From NCBI GenBank assembly GCA_018340805.1, contig JACMZG010001914.1, positions 42,264,797 through 42,328,796 of the forward strand: DNA of 64,000 nt, written 5' to 3'. This DNA comes from Microvelia longipes. Taxonomy: Eukaryota; Arthropoda; Insecta; Hemiptera; Veliidae. Every line of letters starts with the position of its first letter. Within the stretch, counting starts at the first letter, position 1. Below are positions 22,086-33,711 of the stretch, in pieces. The position numbers and the translations under genes are program-made. The notes under the pieces are model-generated. The model was not told where the DNA came from. It searched no databases and saw only the letters and a list, made by a program, of their open reading frames with translations.

Positions 22086-23987
22086 AAAGCTGGGGATATA
22101 CTCCTTAAATTTTTCTTCCATTCTAAATATCTTAAACGGCAAATTAATATTAACACAATATTCTATTTATTTCTATTCTATATATTAACAGATATTCTAA
22201 ATTTTCATTCTAAGATATAATTGTTTCATTTTTTTTAAAAATAAATTTTTATTTAACATCTTTTAATCCTAATAATTCACATTGAGTTATAAAACCATGA
22301 AAAATAAAGAACTAATGTTTAATTTAATGCTACAAACGTTTAAAGTAACCTTTTCGTAATAAAAATGAATCCAGGTTAAAGATTTTTTATTTTTTTCTTT
22401 TAAAACATTGCGGGTTCTATGTGGGATGGTTTACGAGTTATTTTTCTTTTGGTCGAGATGGATGATACCTCACGCAGGGTATTATCTCAGGCTAATAGGG
22501 CTGAGTTTCTCAGCTTCTAATATATCCTTAGTATTTACCCCGCGTATTCGTTCTTTTCCTTTGCCCTCTTATGTTCTTTGTACTTCTTCACCTACTAGCG
22601 TAGGTTGATAGGAAAAGTACTGCTATCGTAATATCCCAAATCAAGGTTACATTTGAATTTATTGTTTTACGTATGTTCTCCGTATTGTTTGTTCACCATA
22701 TGTGTCTTTTATCTGTGCGTCTGATGGTCTGTGTTCGTACTAGAATTGGAGGGTTGATACTTGGTAGTATCGCTCAGAATATGAGTATTTATGGTTAATT
22801 GGTGAACTAATTGTTATCCATGACAAATTTTCTTCGGAAAATTGTTCTTATGAGGTTTTTCTTTTGGCAATAGTGGAAGTAGGAGCCTTGGTCTTTCTAT
22901 TTTATCATATATTGAATAGCAAAAACTTCTAAATTTTTTAAATAGTAGTATGTTAATTCTGCCAACTCAGCTGTTGCCAGAAACCCCGAATTTCTCTATA
23001 TTCATTAATTCAACTTTACTGCAAATTCGCCATTTAATAAGGAGTATAACTTTTTCCCGTCCCCAAATTGGCGCAGACATTTTATTTTCAATTATTCCAA
23101 ATAGGTCAATCATAGGCCTGCGTATTTTCCAGATTCTGGAGTTCCATTAAGTCGCTGAGCTGTTCCTAATACTGACTCTGAATTAACTTATCATCTCCTG
23201 ACGACTTTGGAGAAGGCTTCCAATGGCTGATACTACTTCATATCAGGTGTTGTTTCTTGTCCACCTCATTCATCCCACAATGCTTGCTTAGTCATGCTGT
23301 CCCTGAAGGGAATTACTGCAGTTACCAAACAACAGCAGATTGCACATAGGGGCCCGCGCTGTCGTTGACACGACTTGAAACAATGCACAAGACCAAAGTT
23401 CCTTTTCAGGAACACCAAGTGTCAACATCGACATGCTACTTTACAGACCTCTTATCTGGACCACATGATGTTCTGTAAAAGTCTCTTTGCACGCCGTATC
23501 TATGTCAAATAATACTGTTACACTATTTATATGTCACTAAGATAAATTGGAATTTTGCTAACTACTGCTTTTAAATTTAGTTCGACGGCTAAACATATTA
23601 AATAGTGAACAGAGAAAATTGATATTTATGCTACCATAGGTAGTACAATTGAATATTACAGGCAGGTATAATAAATTTTGTTTCCTAGCTGAATGCGAGG
23701 GTGGTCTATAAACTTATCTATAGAGGCAAAACAGAGGCAGGTAATTTATATTCATACTGTCCAGGCAAAGCTGAGATGCAAAATGCTGGATATCAATAAA
23801 AAATTAATTTCCTGCTAGGTTGCATACTATATTTTACTCTTGTAGGGTATACTGATATCGGAATTTAAACTTTATAAGACTCCAAAAATATGATTGATAA
23901 ATAGTTAGCTAAAAGTTGAACCATTATTCAATATTCAATTAATAAATATACCTACGTCATTATTGTATTATTATTGCTTATCATTTT
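22086..23987. other. Intergenic; decayed dispersed-repeat head at 22.6 kb
   Basis: At about 22595-22760 the order 'gcgtaggttgataggaaaagtactg', 'ctgtgcgtctgatgg' resembles a strongly decayed head of the 5S-tailed family. The stretch at 23160-23480 is GC-richer, with GGGGCCCGCGCTGTCGTTG. I found no reading frame, tRNA or rRNA in it. The rest is unique AT-rich DNA. Confidence 0.35.
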
Positions 23988-24105
23988 AGCGAATTTTCAA
24001 TGAAAATGACGCTTATGAGTTGTTCGGATGACGGAAGTTGAGGGTGGGAGTGAGTGGAATCGGTTCCTATTGGCTTCCTGATAACAAAAATATATGTCCG
24101 AAAAA

Positions 24106-24166
<61 letters not shown>

Positions 24167-24835
24167 TATAGAGTTATTGTACCCTTTCGTATGGCGAACG
24201 ATAACTCTCGAAGGCGTTCTCAAATTGAAACGAAACTTTTGCAAATCGCGAGATGTTGAGGAGGTTACGAGGCCTATTGTTATAAAAACATTATAACGTC
24301 ATCAACCAAAGTTATGACGTCATGAAAAAAAAAATTTTTTTGAAACTTGAAATGGCTTTAAAACAAGGTATTTCGTGTTTAGGTAGACGGCTAGCTGAAT
24401 CGATTAAGACCAATTTCAGCTCAATCGAACCATCACAAATGGCGCAAATGGTATACATATATATATAATCTTGTATATATGTATACGTCTAGGTCAAAGA
24501 CTCGTACGATATATCTTGGGTTCAGTAGTGTTAGAGGGTGGGGATATAGTATAAAAGAGGGGCCTCTACCTCTTGCTCCATCCTGATAAGCCAACTGTCC
24601 CAGAGAGACAGGACAAAATGGCTTCCACTGAACCACCCGAGCTAAGCAGACCCGTAAAGAGGAAGAACATCGAAGTAGTCTTTATATGGTCGAAGTTATT
24701 CTAAAACGAATGCGACCAGTTTCAGCTCAGTCGGACAATCCTAAGTGACGCAAACGGTATTTTTATTTTAAATAATCATGAATATATTTTTGCGCGACGC
24801 CGCGTAGCGGCTACGGACCGAAGGCCCGTATTTAA
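23988..24835 (+). repeat. Module B, copy 3, with a truncated module A
   Basis: Direct copy of 17486-18300: head AGCGAATTTTCAATGAAAAT, microsatellite 24107-24165, TGACGTCA hairpin, TATAAAAG at 24550-24557 and ATGGCTTCC at about 24618. The ORF has lost bases (CCACCCGAGC instead of CCACGCCGAGC) and is frameshifted. After CATGAATATATTTTT it passes directly into the last palindromes of module A in the inverted orientation (CGCGTAGCGGCTACGG, CCGAAGGCCCGTATTT). A is thus the natural neighbour of B. Confidence 0.9.
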
Positions 24836-25004
24836 TTTATTAAAAATTGTACTGTACTTATCGATTGACTTAATAATATTATGTAGTAAATACATCAAGA
24901 TTTGTAGGTGTATAAATCTACAAATATTGTAGAAGGTTGCCTTTTTCAAAACTCCAAACCGACAACAAGTTCTATTAGTCAACAACTATATGGTCGCTAA
25001 ACGG

Positions 25005-25085
25005 AGTCTGGGAGGCGCAGAGGGTGCGAAGCGATCTCTCGTGACGACGTCGCGGAGCAGTCAAGATGTCGAAGGCCTTTTATTT
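25005..25085. repeat. Possible strongly decayed module A
   Basis: GGGAGGCGCAGAGGGTGCGAAGCG and, further on, TCGCGGAGCAGTCAAGATG and CGAAGGCCTTTTATTTTTT align by eye with the order of words in inverted module A (GGGAGGC..., GCGAAGCG, TGCGGAGCGG, GAAGGCCCGTATTTTT). The palindromic pairing is mostly lost. Plausible but not proven. Confidence 0.4.
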
Positions 25086-25814
25086 TTTCGCTTCTACAAC
25101 ATTTTGGTCAAGCTCTATTAACAACGATTTTTAGAGTAATTAATTAGTTCCACACGTAAATTTAAGACAAAATGTTTTGTATTTTAAAAAAATAGGAGAG
25201 TTTAAAAGAGTGGGTGGCTGAAAAAAATGATTAATTATACATTGATTTTGTTAAAAAAAAGTGAGGTAAAAATATTATTGAAATCAAGGGGGGGTCTTGA
25301 AAAATATCGGAAAATAGAGAGGAAGGAAAAACAAACAGATGAATAATGAGAACAAAATGAAATATCGAATACCTGACAAATAGAATGAAAAATAATGAAC
25401 GCTCCAAAAGAGAGATGGCTGAGAAAGAGAAAATAACAGAATGCAAGGAAAGGGCGGTGTAGAATTTGATTTTAGGCTTTCAGGAACGCAGGCTTAATTT
25501 TATAATTCCATTATTTTAAGTCGATGAGAAGTTAAGAGGCGGACATTTTTACTTTCATTTTTGACTGGAAAAATCGACACTTCATTTGATAAATTTACTT
25601 TTTTAAAAAAAATTAAACATTCCTCTCTGAATTTTATTTAATTGTATTTTAACTTAATACGTGTGACATATTATTGCATTCTTTCGTTGTGATTATTTGA
25701 ATTTATTTTTCTGTTTCAGGTTTGATTTTAGTTTAGAATTTTGATACTTTTCTGTGAGTTTTATTTTTTATATTTTTACTTTTCCTTATCTATACATTCC
25801 TATCTACACCACGG
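25086..25814. other. AT-rich intergenic
   Basis: No gene seen. The 71-residue minus frame at 25231-25446 is hydrophobic but comes from A/G-rich low-complexity DNA and has no recognisable family. Confidence 0.4.
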
Positions 25815-25819
25815 GGAGT

Positions 25820-26035
25820 CACCCATGGTGTAGTGGTTAAGGTACGCGGCCAATACAACAGAATGTGGACTTTAAGTTTCCGAGTTTATTTAGTCATAGG
25901 TTCAATCCCAGCACGGGCCTCTGGGATTTTTATGAGAGGGGTAAAAATTCTACCATGTCCTTCAAAAGGGACATAAAGCCGGTGGTCTCGAGCCTGTTTG
26001 TTGTCAATTGAGAGCACTAAATAAATACGTGTTGA
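25820..26035 (+). repeat. tRNA-derived SINE
   Basis: RNA polymerase III box A-like TGGTGTAGTGGTTAAGG (25827-25843) and a perfect box B, GGTTCAATCCC (25899-25909), lie about 60 bp apart. The cloverleaf cannot close and there is no CCA-accepting stem, so it is not a tRNA gene. After box B comes a tRNA-unrelated body with GGGATTTTTATGAGAGGGG and ACCATGTCCTTCAAAAGGGA, ending near an ACTAAATAAATA stretch. SINEs of this design are transcribed by Pol III and moved by a LINE partner. Which LINE of the window, if any, is unknown. Confidence 0.75.
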
Positions 26036-26039
26036 TTAG

Positions 26040-26110
26040 TTCGCCGCCATCTTAGAACTCCGAACTAGAAGTTCCGAGGTACCCCGTTACCCGATTTTTA
26101 TTGTTAATGT
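26040..26110 (+). repeat. GGTACC-ended dispersed repeat fragment
   Basis: AAGTTCCGAGGTACCCCGT at 26070-26088, followed by TACCCGATTTTTATTGTTA, matches the end of the 9.6-kb copy and, inverted, those at 11.6 and 33.7 kb. Only the end is present, immediately after the SINE. Confidence 0.65.
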
Positions 26111-26464
26111 ATCATTAATAATCATGTCATTTATCATTTTTTGTACAGTATTTTTTGATAATATTCTTATTAATTCTATTTTTGATTAACTTTCTGCAAG
26201 CTATCTGGGTCTGAAGCATGATAATTCTTCATTAAAATAATATACGAATACTGAATAATGTGTATAAAAATACAGACGACTCATACAAAAGTCAGAATTT
26301 AAAAACAAAAAACTTTTATTGATAAAATATATTTTAAGACATATTTTATAAAATATGGTCAGAGTGACTCTTGTATATTTTTAATATTTTTATCAATGTG
26401 TTCCCTGATTGATTACATTTTTCCACTCTAATTCTATTACTATTACTATTTCCGGAAAAAATAA

Positions 26465-27295
26465 TTTCCAAGGGCCTTAGACCTCCTGTGTTGCTGTCTT
26501 TTGCTGTGTTCCATGACGTCATTTTCAATTCTCTCCTGTTTTTGCTATTTTAAATGCAAATTAAAAAAATTATTTCCAAGGTCTAGACTCCTTGTTGCTA
26601 TGACGTCATTTTCAATTCTTCTTCTGTTTTTGCTATTTTAATGCAAATTTAAAAAATTATTTCCAAGGGTCTTAGACCTCCTGTGTTGCTGTATTGTGCT
26701 GTGTTCCATGACGTCATTTTCAATTCTTCCTCTGTTTTTGCTATTTTAATGCAAATTAAAAAAATAATTTCCAAGGGTCTTAGACCTCCTGTGTTGCTGT
26801 CTTGTGCTGTGTTCCATGACGTCAATTTCAATTCTTCCTCTGTTTTTGCTATTTTAATGCAAATTAAAAAAATATTTTCCAAGGGTCTTAGACCTCCTGT
26901 GTTGCTGTCTTGTGCTGTGTTCCATGACGTCATTTTCAATTTTTCCTCTGTTTTTGCTATTTTAATGCAAATTTAAAAAATAATTTCCAAGGGTCTTAGA
27001 CCTCCTGTGTTGCTGTCTTGTGCTGTTGTTCCATGACGTCATTTTCAATCTTCCTCTCTTTTTGCTATTTATGCAAATTAAATAAATAATTTCCAAGGGT
27101 CTTGACCTCCTGTGTTGCTGTCTTGTGCTGTGTTCCATGACGTCAATTTCAATTCTTCCTCTCTTTTTGCTATTTTAATGCAAATTAAAAAAATATTTTT
27201 CAAGGGTCTTAGACCACCTGTGTTGCTGTCTTGTGCTGTGTTCCATGACGTCATTTTCAATTCTTCCTCTGTTTTTGCTATTTTAATGCAAATTC
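26465..27295. repeat. 108-bp tandem array, about 8 units
   Basis: Starts of TGACGTCA at 26514, 26601, 26709, 26817, 26925, 27034, 27138 and 27246 give a period of 104-109 bp (87 for one shortened unit). Each unit also has TTCCTCTGTTTTTGCTATTT, then ATGCAAAT, CAAGGGTCTTAGACCTCCTG and TGTTGCTGTCTTGTGCTGTG. The 8-bp palindrome TGACGTCA is a CREB/ATF site and ATGCAAAT is the POU octamer. Whether they are used is unknown. AGGGTCTTAGACCTC is itself nearly palindromic. Open frames over 90 codons exist on both strands, but they simply repeat the unit and are not genes. Confidence 0.96.
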
Positions 27296-27299
27296 TTAA

Positions 27300-28194
27300 T
27301 TTTTTATTTTTAATTATGATTTAGTAAAGAATATAATTATTTATGAAAGTAAATAACGCGTAGGAGAGTAAAATGTGTTTCTATTATTAATAATTTTATT
27401 TAGTTTTTATGTGGGTTTCATTTTAATAATTTACATTTTAATAGAATTTTTTATAACTATTTCAATTTTTATTTTATTTCTTCTCTATTTTAGAAAATTA
27501 ACTATAAAGTGCTAATTTTTTTTAATTTTAGAAAATGAACCAAACTTATTTTGTGTTTAAACAAAATTAATATTTATATTTTATTAATCAAGTTCTTTCG
27601 TGTCAAAAGTAAATGTGTATATTAAACGTTTGGGGGAATTACACTAAACAAAGAACATAACAAATATGAAAGGGAATAAACCAAAATTGAAATTCAGAAA
27701 TATAGTAACTATAGATTATAACTTGGAAACCTGAAGATCGATTCCAAAACTAAAATTTTTATATGAACGCGTTTACTCCGACGATGGTTACATCGAAGCT
27801 ATGAAGCATATCGAGCATATGAAACCGGGCAATGAAACCTTAATCCCCAATAGGTTATTGGTTATTAATCTGTAATATCTAAGATTAGTAACAATAATGA
27901 ACAACATTGTTCAATAATTGTAACAATGATTGAAGTTATTTTATTGCTCATATAAATCCATTGTTTTAATGATTTTTTTCGTATCACTTTTATTTATGTT
28001 GTTAGTTTTTGTTGCTTCCTCTATTGTATACTTAGACTTTTTGCGTTTAAAAGTCTGAAAATGATTCAAAGTTTTACCGAAACTCTGATTTTGATTTAAT
28101 CGTATCTTACTTTCATTAATTTTTTGATTAATAACTTAATTGATTAATACTTTGATTTATTGATTTTTAATTAAGTCAGTAAATTCAAAAAAAG
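27300..28194. other. AT-rich intergenic
   Basis: No gene or repeat boundary recognised. Confidence 0.4.
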
Positions 28195-28480
28195 TCCTAA
28201 AAATTTGAAGTGCGGAATCTAATCTAAAATTTCCGTAAATGTTCGTAATGACTCGTTTTTTCCGGAAAAAAACGAGTGTTTTTTCCGTGAAAATCTGAAA
28301 ACTACAACTAAAGTTATGTCATTTGTTAAATGGCCAAAAAAATGTAAAAAAATTCAATATTTTTTCAATGAAACTCACTGACTTTGTATAAGTCAAACCA
28401 TTTTTTGGCGCTTCTGAAAGAGCCATTACTTTGGTTGTATTTATCTGATTTTGATGATTAGACACTCATTTTACAGAACA
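28195..28480. repeat. Dispersed repeat shared with 38.9-39.2 kb
   Basis: 'aactaaagttatg' followed by 'catttgttaaatggccaaa', 'aaaaaattcaatatttttt' and 'actcactgactt' run in the same order at 39055-39135. A local hairpin ACTCGTTTTTTCCGG-AAAAAACGAGT lies at about 28250-28275. No coding capacity. Family unknown. Confidence 0.55.
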
Positions 28481-28555
28481 ATTTTATCAGCTCTAAAAAA
28501 TGAACTCAGTTCAGTTTTGAGAGCATTGTGTTTCTATCCATGATGTCCTACATCC

Positions 28556-28592
28556 CTGAAGATGCCTCCCACAGTGGAAGCGAAACGTCGAA
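28556..28592 (+). ncRNA. Hammerhead-like hairpin motif
   Basis: CTGAAGA, a hairpin of GC-C-TCC / GGA-A-GC around CACAGT, then GAAACG. CUGANGA...GAAA is the conserved core of hammerhead ribozymes, which occur in Penelope-like elements and retrozymes. Here one extra T separates the first core box from the stem and no convincing stem I/III is seen. It is probably a decayed or non-catalytic relative. Confidence 0.35.
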
Positions 28593-28619
28593 TTCTTCAT
28601 CTACATTGACGCGGTCACC

Positions 28620-30240
28620 ACCGGAAGACCTAAATCTACATAAAATGAGTTCTATATTGGCCAAAGTTATTTACGAACTGTTATAAGTATTTGTATTGTA
28701 AAAACTGGAGCCGTATTATATGTAATTTTTGCTTCCTTTTTAGTTGTTCGTAACTCACTATTTCACTATTTAGGAGACAACTTAGGGGTTTGTATGAAAT
28801 GCAATACTTTCCTGGATTTAATTGTTTTATTTTTTATTTTTTTAATTTCTATTTCTATACACTCATTACATTTCTGCTATACATTTATTTCATTCGACTT
28901 TAAAGAAAATTGATATAGAAATATTTTAAAAAAGAAATCCCTATGATTGTTGAACACAATTTCATTCGTAAAAAAATTTAATTAAATTTAAAAAAAAAGA
29001 AAAACTGTATCAATCACAACTATTCAAATATCAATTACCGGAGAGCATGTTTTTTTGTGAAAAACTGTGGTATTGATATTTTAAAAGCAAATAAAAAATG
29101 AATTTCAAAACAGAGGAAAAATATAGAGGAAAAATTGTTAATCTAAAGTGTTTTTGTTTTCGGTTGTAAAAAATAAAATCAATGTTTGGTCACTTTTTTG
29201 TTTGATTATTTTATTTCAGAAGCTTGATTGTTTGTTTTTGTACTTATATCTTATATTTTTCGGGTTTACTTTTTTACGTTCGGTATAAACCGTGAAAGTT
29301 TAAATTATAAGCTTTTTGTAAGGTAATTTTTTGGGGTTTCGTGCACAGGGGTTTAAGCACTTGAGTTTATGCGTTTTTGTGAATTTATGAATGTTTGCTT
29401 CTGTTTAGGTTTATTTTGGAAATTGACTTAGTGATAAATTGCTGAAAATTATGTTTTCTTTTGTTAGTACGATTTTTATTATGAATATATTTGTACAATA
29501 TACGATATTCCTACATTTATAGTATTTAAAGAACACGGTTGAACTGTTATAGTTAGCTTGTGTGGCTTTGCCTAACTCTGTATTTTACAGCTTGGAAATC
29601 ACTTTCCACCCCCATTCAAATTTTTTGTTTGACTTTGTGGTTTACCGCCACGTTGTTTTTGTGGTAGGGTGTGGTATCATGTGCAAATAGTGGAATTGCC
29701 ACGTCAGTGTTATTAATGGCCGAGCGAGGATTTTTTCCCCCTTTCTGTTTAGCGATGTGATGGATTGCTTCCAATTTTTTTTTCTTTGTCCATAACCATT
29801 ACAGTATGTTTTTTTTGGAGAAATTAACCGAACGTTTAGCGAAAAAATGAATCAACACAAAGAAGCTAATTGTCTGTCATATTTTTTTATTGCTACGTTT
29901 GGTTTTCACTAGACATTGGTCAGGGTTTTAACCTAGAATTTTCTTTGTTTGTCGCTGGCACACAGTTTTTATTGTTTCTGCCTATGAACATTGTGTGTAA
30001 TAATATTTTCTATTAAGTTGCGTAAACGCGTTAATTACTTCCACCTGGATGTTTATGAATAAAATGATTTATACTTATGAGCTAAACTTAAATCGTTCGA
30101 GAATTTCATCCCGTAAAGAATTTCATCTTTTATTTTTAGTATTTAGTACGCTTTTATAACCTTTTGTCTTCTGTTTTTTTCCTTAGTTTAAGTTTTGATC
30201 TTTGTGTATTTTTTTATTTTTTGATTTGTATTTCTTTTAT
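28620..30240. other. AT-rich intergenic
   Basis: No gene seen. The stretch at 29630-29750 is slightly GC-richer, without recognisable content. Confidence 0.4.
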
Positions 30241-30244
30241 TAGA

Positions 30245-30320
30245 CTGATAATGGCTGGATGCAGCCGAAAGCTAGCTCTTTAATATATAAAATAATTGGT
30301 GGAGAGACGTATTTTATTGC
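30245..30320 (+). repeat. End of a dispersed repeat with hammerhead-like hairpin
   Basis: CTGATAAT, perfect stem GGCTG-GAT-GCAGCC, GAAA, then GC-TA-GC-TC, followed by AT-rich DNA and TGGTGGAGAGACG. The copy at 30655 shares GAAAGC-CG-GC-TC and TTAGTGGAGAGACG. The first core box carries A where a hammerhead needs G (CTGATAA instead of CTGATGA). Confidence 0.5.
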
Positions 30321-30654
30321 AAACCTCTTGGATTGTTAGAGAATTTATAAAATAAGTAGATCCTTTAAAGAAGAGTGTGATGATTGACTTAATGATAAGA
30401 TAAGGCATTGGTGGATCACATCTACCCGCCCCTAACCAGTCTGCAACCAGTCACTAGACAAGATTATTCTTTCTACATCTCACCAGTAATTTTATTTGTT
30501 TAATTTTATATATTTAACCTTTTGACTTGTTCATTTTTCTTCATTTAATTTGTTTATTTCATTATTTGTTTTTATCTGTAAAATTTAGCTTTTATTGTGT
30601 AACCTTTTTTATTTATATTTTTTAAGTTTATGGTTATCGCTTGTTTTGGCACTA

Positions 30655-30735
30655 TTGATGGATATTTGTCGAAAGCCGGCTCTGTAAATTTATTTATAAT
30701 GAATGTTTAGTGGAGAGACGTGGTTGATGGTGTTA
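30655..30735 (+). repeat. Second copy of the same repeat end
   Basis: TTGATG, short stem GAT...GTC, GAAAGCCGGCTCTGTAAATT, AT-rich spacer and GTGGAGAGACGTGG. It lies 410 bp from the first copy in the same orientation. Confidence 0.5.
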
Positions 30736-30739
30736 TTTA

Positions 30740-32560
30740 TATTTTAGTGTCATAGGTTTGCAATAAAACTCTTAAAAGTCATCTTAATTATCCGTTCCAG
30801 GGGTTTTTGACATTTGTGCACGACTGAGAAGCAAATGCGATAAAATTATCTTTATCTTTTCTCCATCTGTTTAGTAACCAACCTTTTTAACAATGCTATA
30901 TCTCGATCTTCACAGTGTACTGAAAACGTGTATTATCCACTTCTGTATCGGTTTACTCCCTAAGAACGCTTTAAATTTGGGTTAACTCCCTTTTCTAAAA
31001 TGATATTACTATTTTTACCATATTGTGTAAATATTTGACCTGTTTTTTCTTTTTCAATCTCTACCGTAGTTTTCTTTACTTTATTTTTTTGTATTTTGTT
31101 CCTAAGTTATTTAAAATTAATAATTTCTATAAAATATATTTAGCTATGAAACTCGAACGGAAAAGCAGCATTAGAAATCTTAAAAAATAAGGGCAGCTTG
31201 TGAAATGTTAACAAATTGTTAGCTTGATTGGTTATATTCAGGGTAATATCCAGTTATGATTATTAGAGAATTGGCTGTAAGCATCGTCATCTCATTATAA
31301 AAATAAATTTTAATCTCTTATGACAGTTTCCGATTTTTACTTTTCCCGCGAGTACTGCAGGTTGAAAATATTTAATGTTGACCGTTAAAATTAAAAACAT
31401 AAATTATTACTAAATCTTGTGTTTTAGGAATTTTAAAACTTTCAAAAAGGTTTTAATTTTTCTGTTTTTCTATGTGTATGACTCCGGGTTATGACTCCTG
31501 ATAACTTTAAGCTAGTATTCTTTTAAAATAAATGTTGATGATACCATAGTTTTTCATCAATTTTTACACTCTATTTAATAAGCGCTCAAAATACTGTTTT
31601 CCAATTTAAAGTTGTGTTACATAATTACTAATTAATTCAACCTCGTTAGCACCTAAATTAGACTAATTTACATTAGAAAACAATTCTAATTTGATCTCTT
31701 TTGTTGACTTATTTTTTAGGATTTTGGATTTAAATATAGAATTATCATGTCACAGTATACCATTTGGTGACATCGACGCTACCAAACTGGTTGTATTTAT
31801 CCTTACAACAACCAAATAAATTTTAGTAGAATTTATTATAAGAATACGTTTTAAGAATACATTAAAACGTACGTTTAAACGTACGTTTTTCTCATACATT
31901 AACTTTGAGAATGAAGCTTGCGGTACGTTTACTTTTAAGAATTATTATATTCTATCCTACTGTTCTATTTGTTTTATTTTTGAAGCCTAAACCACAGAGT
32001 TATATCAGCGTTTTCCCTTACTCAATCAATCCACCCCTGACTTTGTCCACACTCAATCATCATCATCTAGGAAGCACACCCTCCGTACATGGCGGCACAT
32101 ATGACTTATTCCACAATGTGTCCAGTTCATCTAGTCCTGCCAGACTCTATCCAAATATTATATTTTAGATTCACCGCTCTGGCTAGTATCCGCGACTAGT
32201 TCAGAGGGTGCTTAGTTCATCTAGTCTTACTAGCTCCTATGATCACATTAGTCTCACTTGGCCCACCTTCGTTTAACCAGTCTGACCAATATCATCAGCT
32301 CCTCTAGCATCACTAGATTCTAGCTAGACTCCCTAACTAGACTCACTTAGTCCAGCGCCTCTTAACTGTGAACTCTGACAACCCCGACGTGCCCAAACTC
32401 GCATTCTATAGCCACCTAACCTGAAAGTCAAGGTTCGGAAGTGCTGCAAGGAGACGTCCGTCTTGAAGAACCTAGCACTTCCTTCGTAGTCACTTACGTT
32501 ATTCGTTTTACTGCTTTCACTTTCTGTGACTAAGTTTTCGGACATATCTCTCATATTGGC
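30740..32560. other. Mostly unique sequence, no gene assigned
   Basis: Contains the 26-bp palindrome at 31864. Two short frames have near-average GC but no recognisable domain: 31905-32168 plus, hydrophobic start then Ser/His-rich; and 32333-32554 minus, rich in Ser/Arg. The second lies directly downstream of the SINE, within GC-richer DNA (32170-32560). It could be part of an unknown repeat or an exon, and I cannot decide. Confidence 0.3.
31864..31889. repeat. 26-bp perfect palindrome
   Basis: AAAACGTACGTTT repeated inverted without loop. It also contains two ACGTACGT cores. Possible centre of a lost inverted repeat, or chance in AT-rich DNA. Confidence 0.9.
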
Positions 32561-32564
32561 TCAG

Positions 32565-32880
32565 TATATCTTTTTTATCTTAATCTCAATCAGCCCGCAT
32601 AATTTTAACTTGACTTTTCGTGAGCTGATAGAGACAACGGAAACATAGAACAACTTGCCTCGAATGAAACAGGAACCAACCTCACCTTGCGTATTAGCAA
32701 CCAAGAAACCACTTAAAACCCTGGCTGGGTTGGCCGGCCTTGAATCCAAGAAGTCCCGAGTGTACGGTACAAGGGATAACCTCATATTGAGGTCATTGAT
32801 ATATAAGGTCCCGGCTTGATTCGAACCCCAGAATTCCAGGTCGAAAGGCGAGCGCTCTGCCACTGAGTTACAGAAACCGG
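32565..32880 (-). repeat. tRNA-derived SINE (minus strand)
   Basis: Read on the minus strand, TAACTCAGTGGCAGAGCGC (box A, about 32852-32870) and GGGTTCGAATC (box B, about 32818-32828) lie at tRNA-like spacing. TCGCCTTTCGACCTGG sits at the position of the anticodon arm. The acceptor stem does not close, and a tRNA-unrelated body of about 240 bp follows, ending in an A-rich tail with AAGATAAAAAAGATA near 32565. The 100-residue frame across it (32561-32863) is the SINE itself. It differs in sequence from the SINE at 25.8 kb, so two families are present. Confidence 0.8.
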
Positions 32881-33711
32881 TTATTAATTTATAATTAAAA
32901 CTTGGTAATTAATTTATTAAACAAATATAACATTAGCCTTGTTGAAACTTTTGTACGTACTTAGTTTTTCAAATGTTTTTACCAACTTTGAAGGGTCAAA
33001 TATGACCCTATCATAAACACGATTAAACTCCTTGAAGAGCTTAATTCGAATAGCAGAAAATCAAAACAAATTTGTTAAAATTTTAACTGGACTTTGTCAA
33101 TTATAATGTTTATATTAACATAACACAGCACTAACAACATAAGTTTAACATTAACATGTAAGATAAAAACGTTATAAACCTTTTCAATTCATTCCCGACC
33201 TCAACTTAACTTTAATAATTAATTATAAACTGGGGTGGGTTAAGTTCACCAACATAAATCCATTCACAACTGACATGAGAAAACTTTTAGGATTCCATTC
33301 CGTTTATAAAGTTGCGGTTTATAAATAGATGCAGAAGGTTGAAGTATGTGTGTATGCTTTGTGTGTATGTATGTGTGCATGATGTGTGTGTGTAAGTATG
33401 CACGTAAAACAGAAAACTAGTTTAAGCAAAAAGTATTAAAACTGGATATTTAGATGTCAAATGAGTTCTGTAGTTGATGCTTTACTGAACTTCATTTTAA
33501 AGTTAATACTTTTGTACGATCTCAAGTTAATAGCCATGGCATTAATTCCGCGATAAACTTTGTTTACAGTCGGGTAAAGTTTGTACAACTGTCAATTAAC
33601 TGTTTTTTTCAAAACTAGATTTTGTTTTATAAATGATGTTTAAACATGATGTTCTCTTAGTGTTATAGAGTTTTAATTGAATGAAGCTAAAAAATAATCT
33701 TCCCTAATTTT
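32881..33711. other. AT-rich intergenic
   Basis: A degenerate (TG/TATG)n stretch lies at 33343-33405. No gene seen. Confidence 0.4.

Noticed and set aside
25825..25915. Functional tRNA gene (plus strand)
   Set aside because: Boxes present, but the cloverleaf cannot be closed and a SINE body follows.
26649..27324. Open frames of 60-97 codons on both strands with repeated protein motifs
   Set aside because: They are translations of the 108-bp tandem unit; length near a multiple of three in some units keeps the frame open.
32333..32554. 73-codon minus-strand gene
   Set aside because: Base composition is gene-like, but no domain, no splice evidence and it is next to a SINE; not enough to call a gene.
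32808..32880. Functional tRNA gene (minus strand)
   Set aside because: Boxes A and B are present but the acceptor stem does not pair and a SINE body follows.
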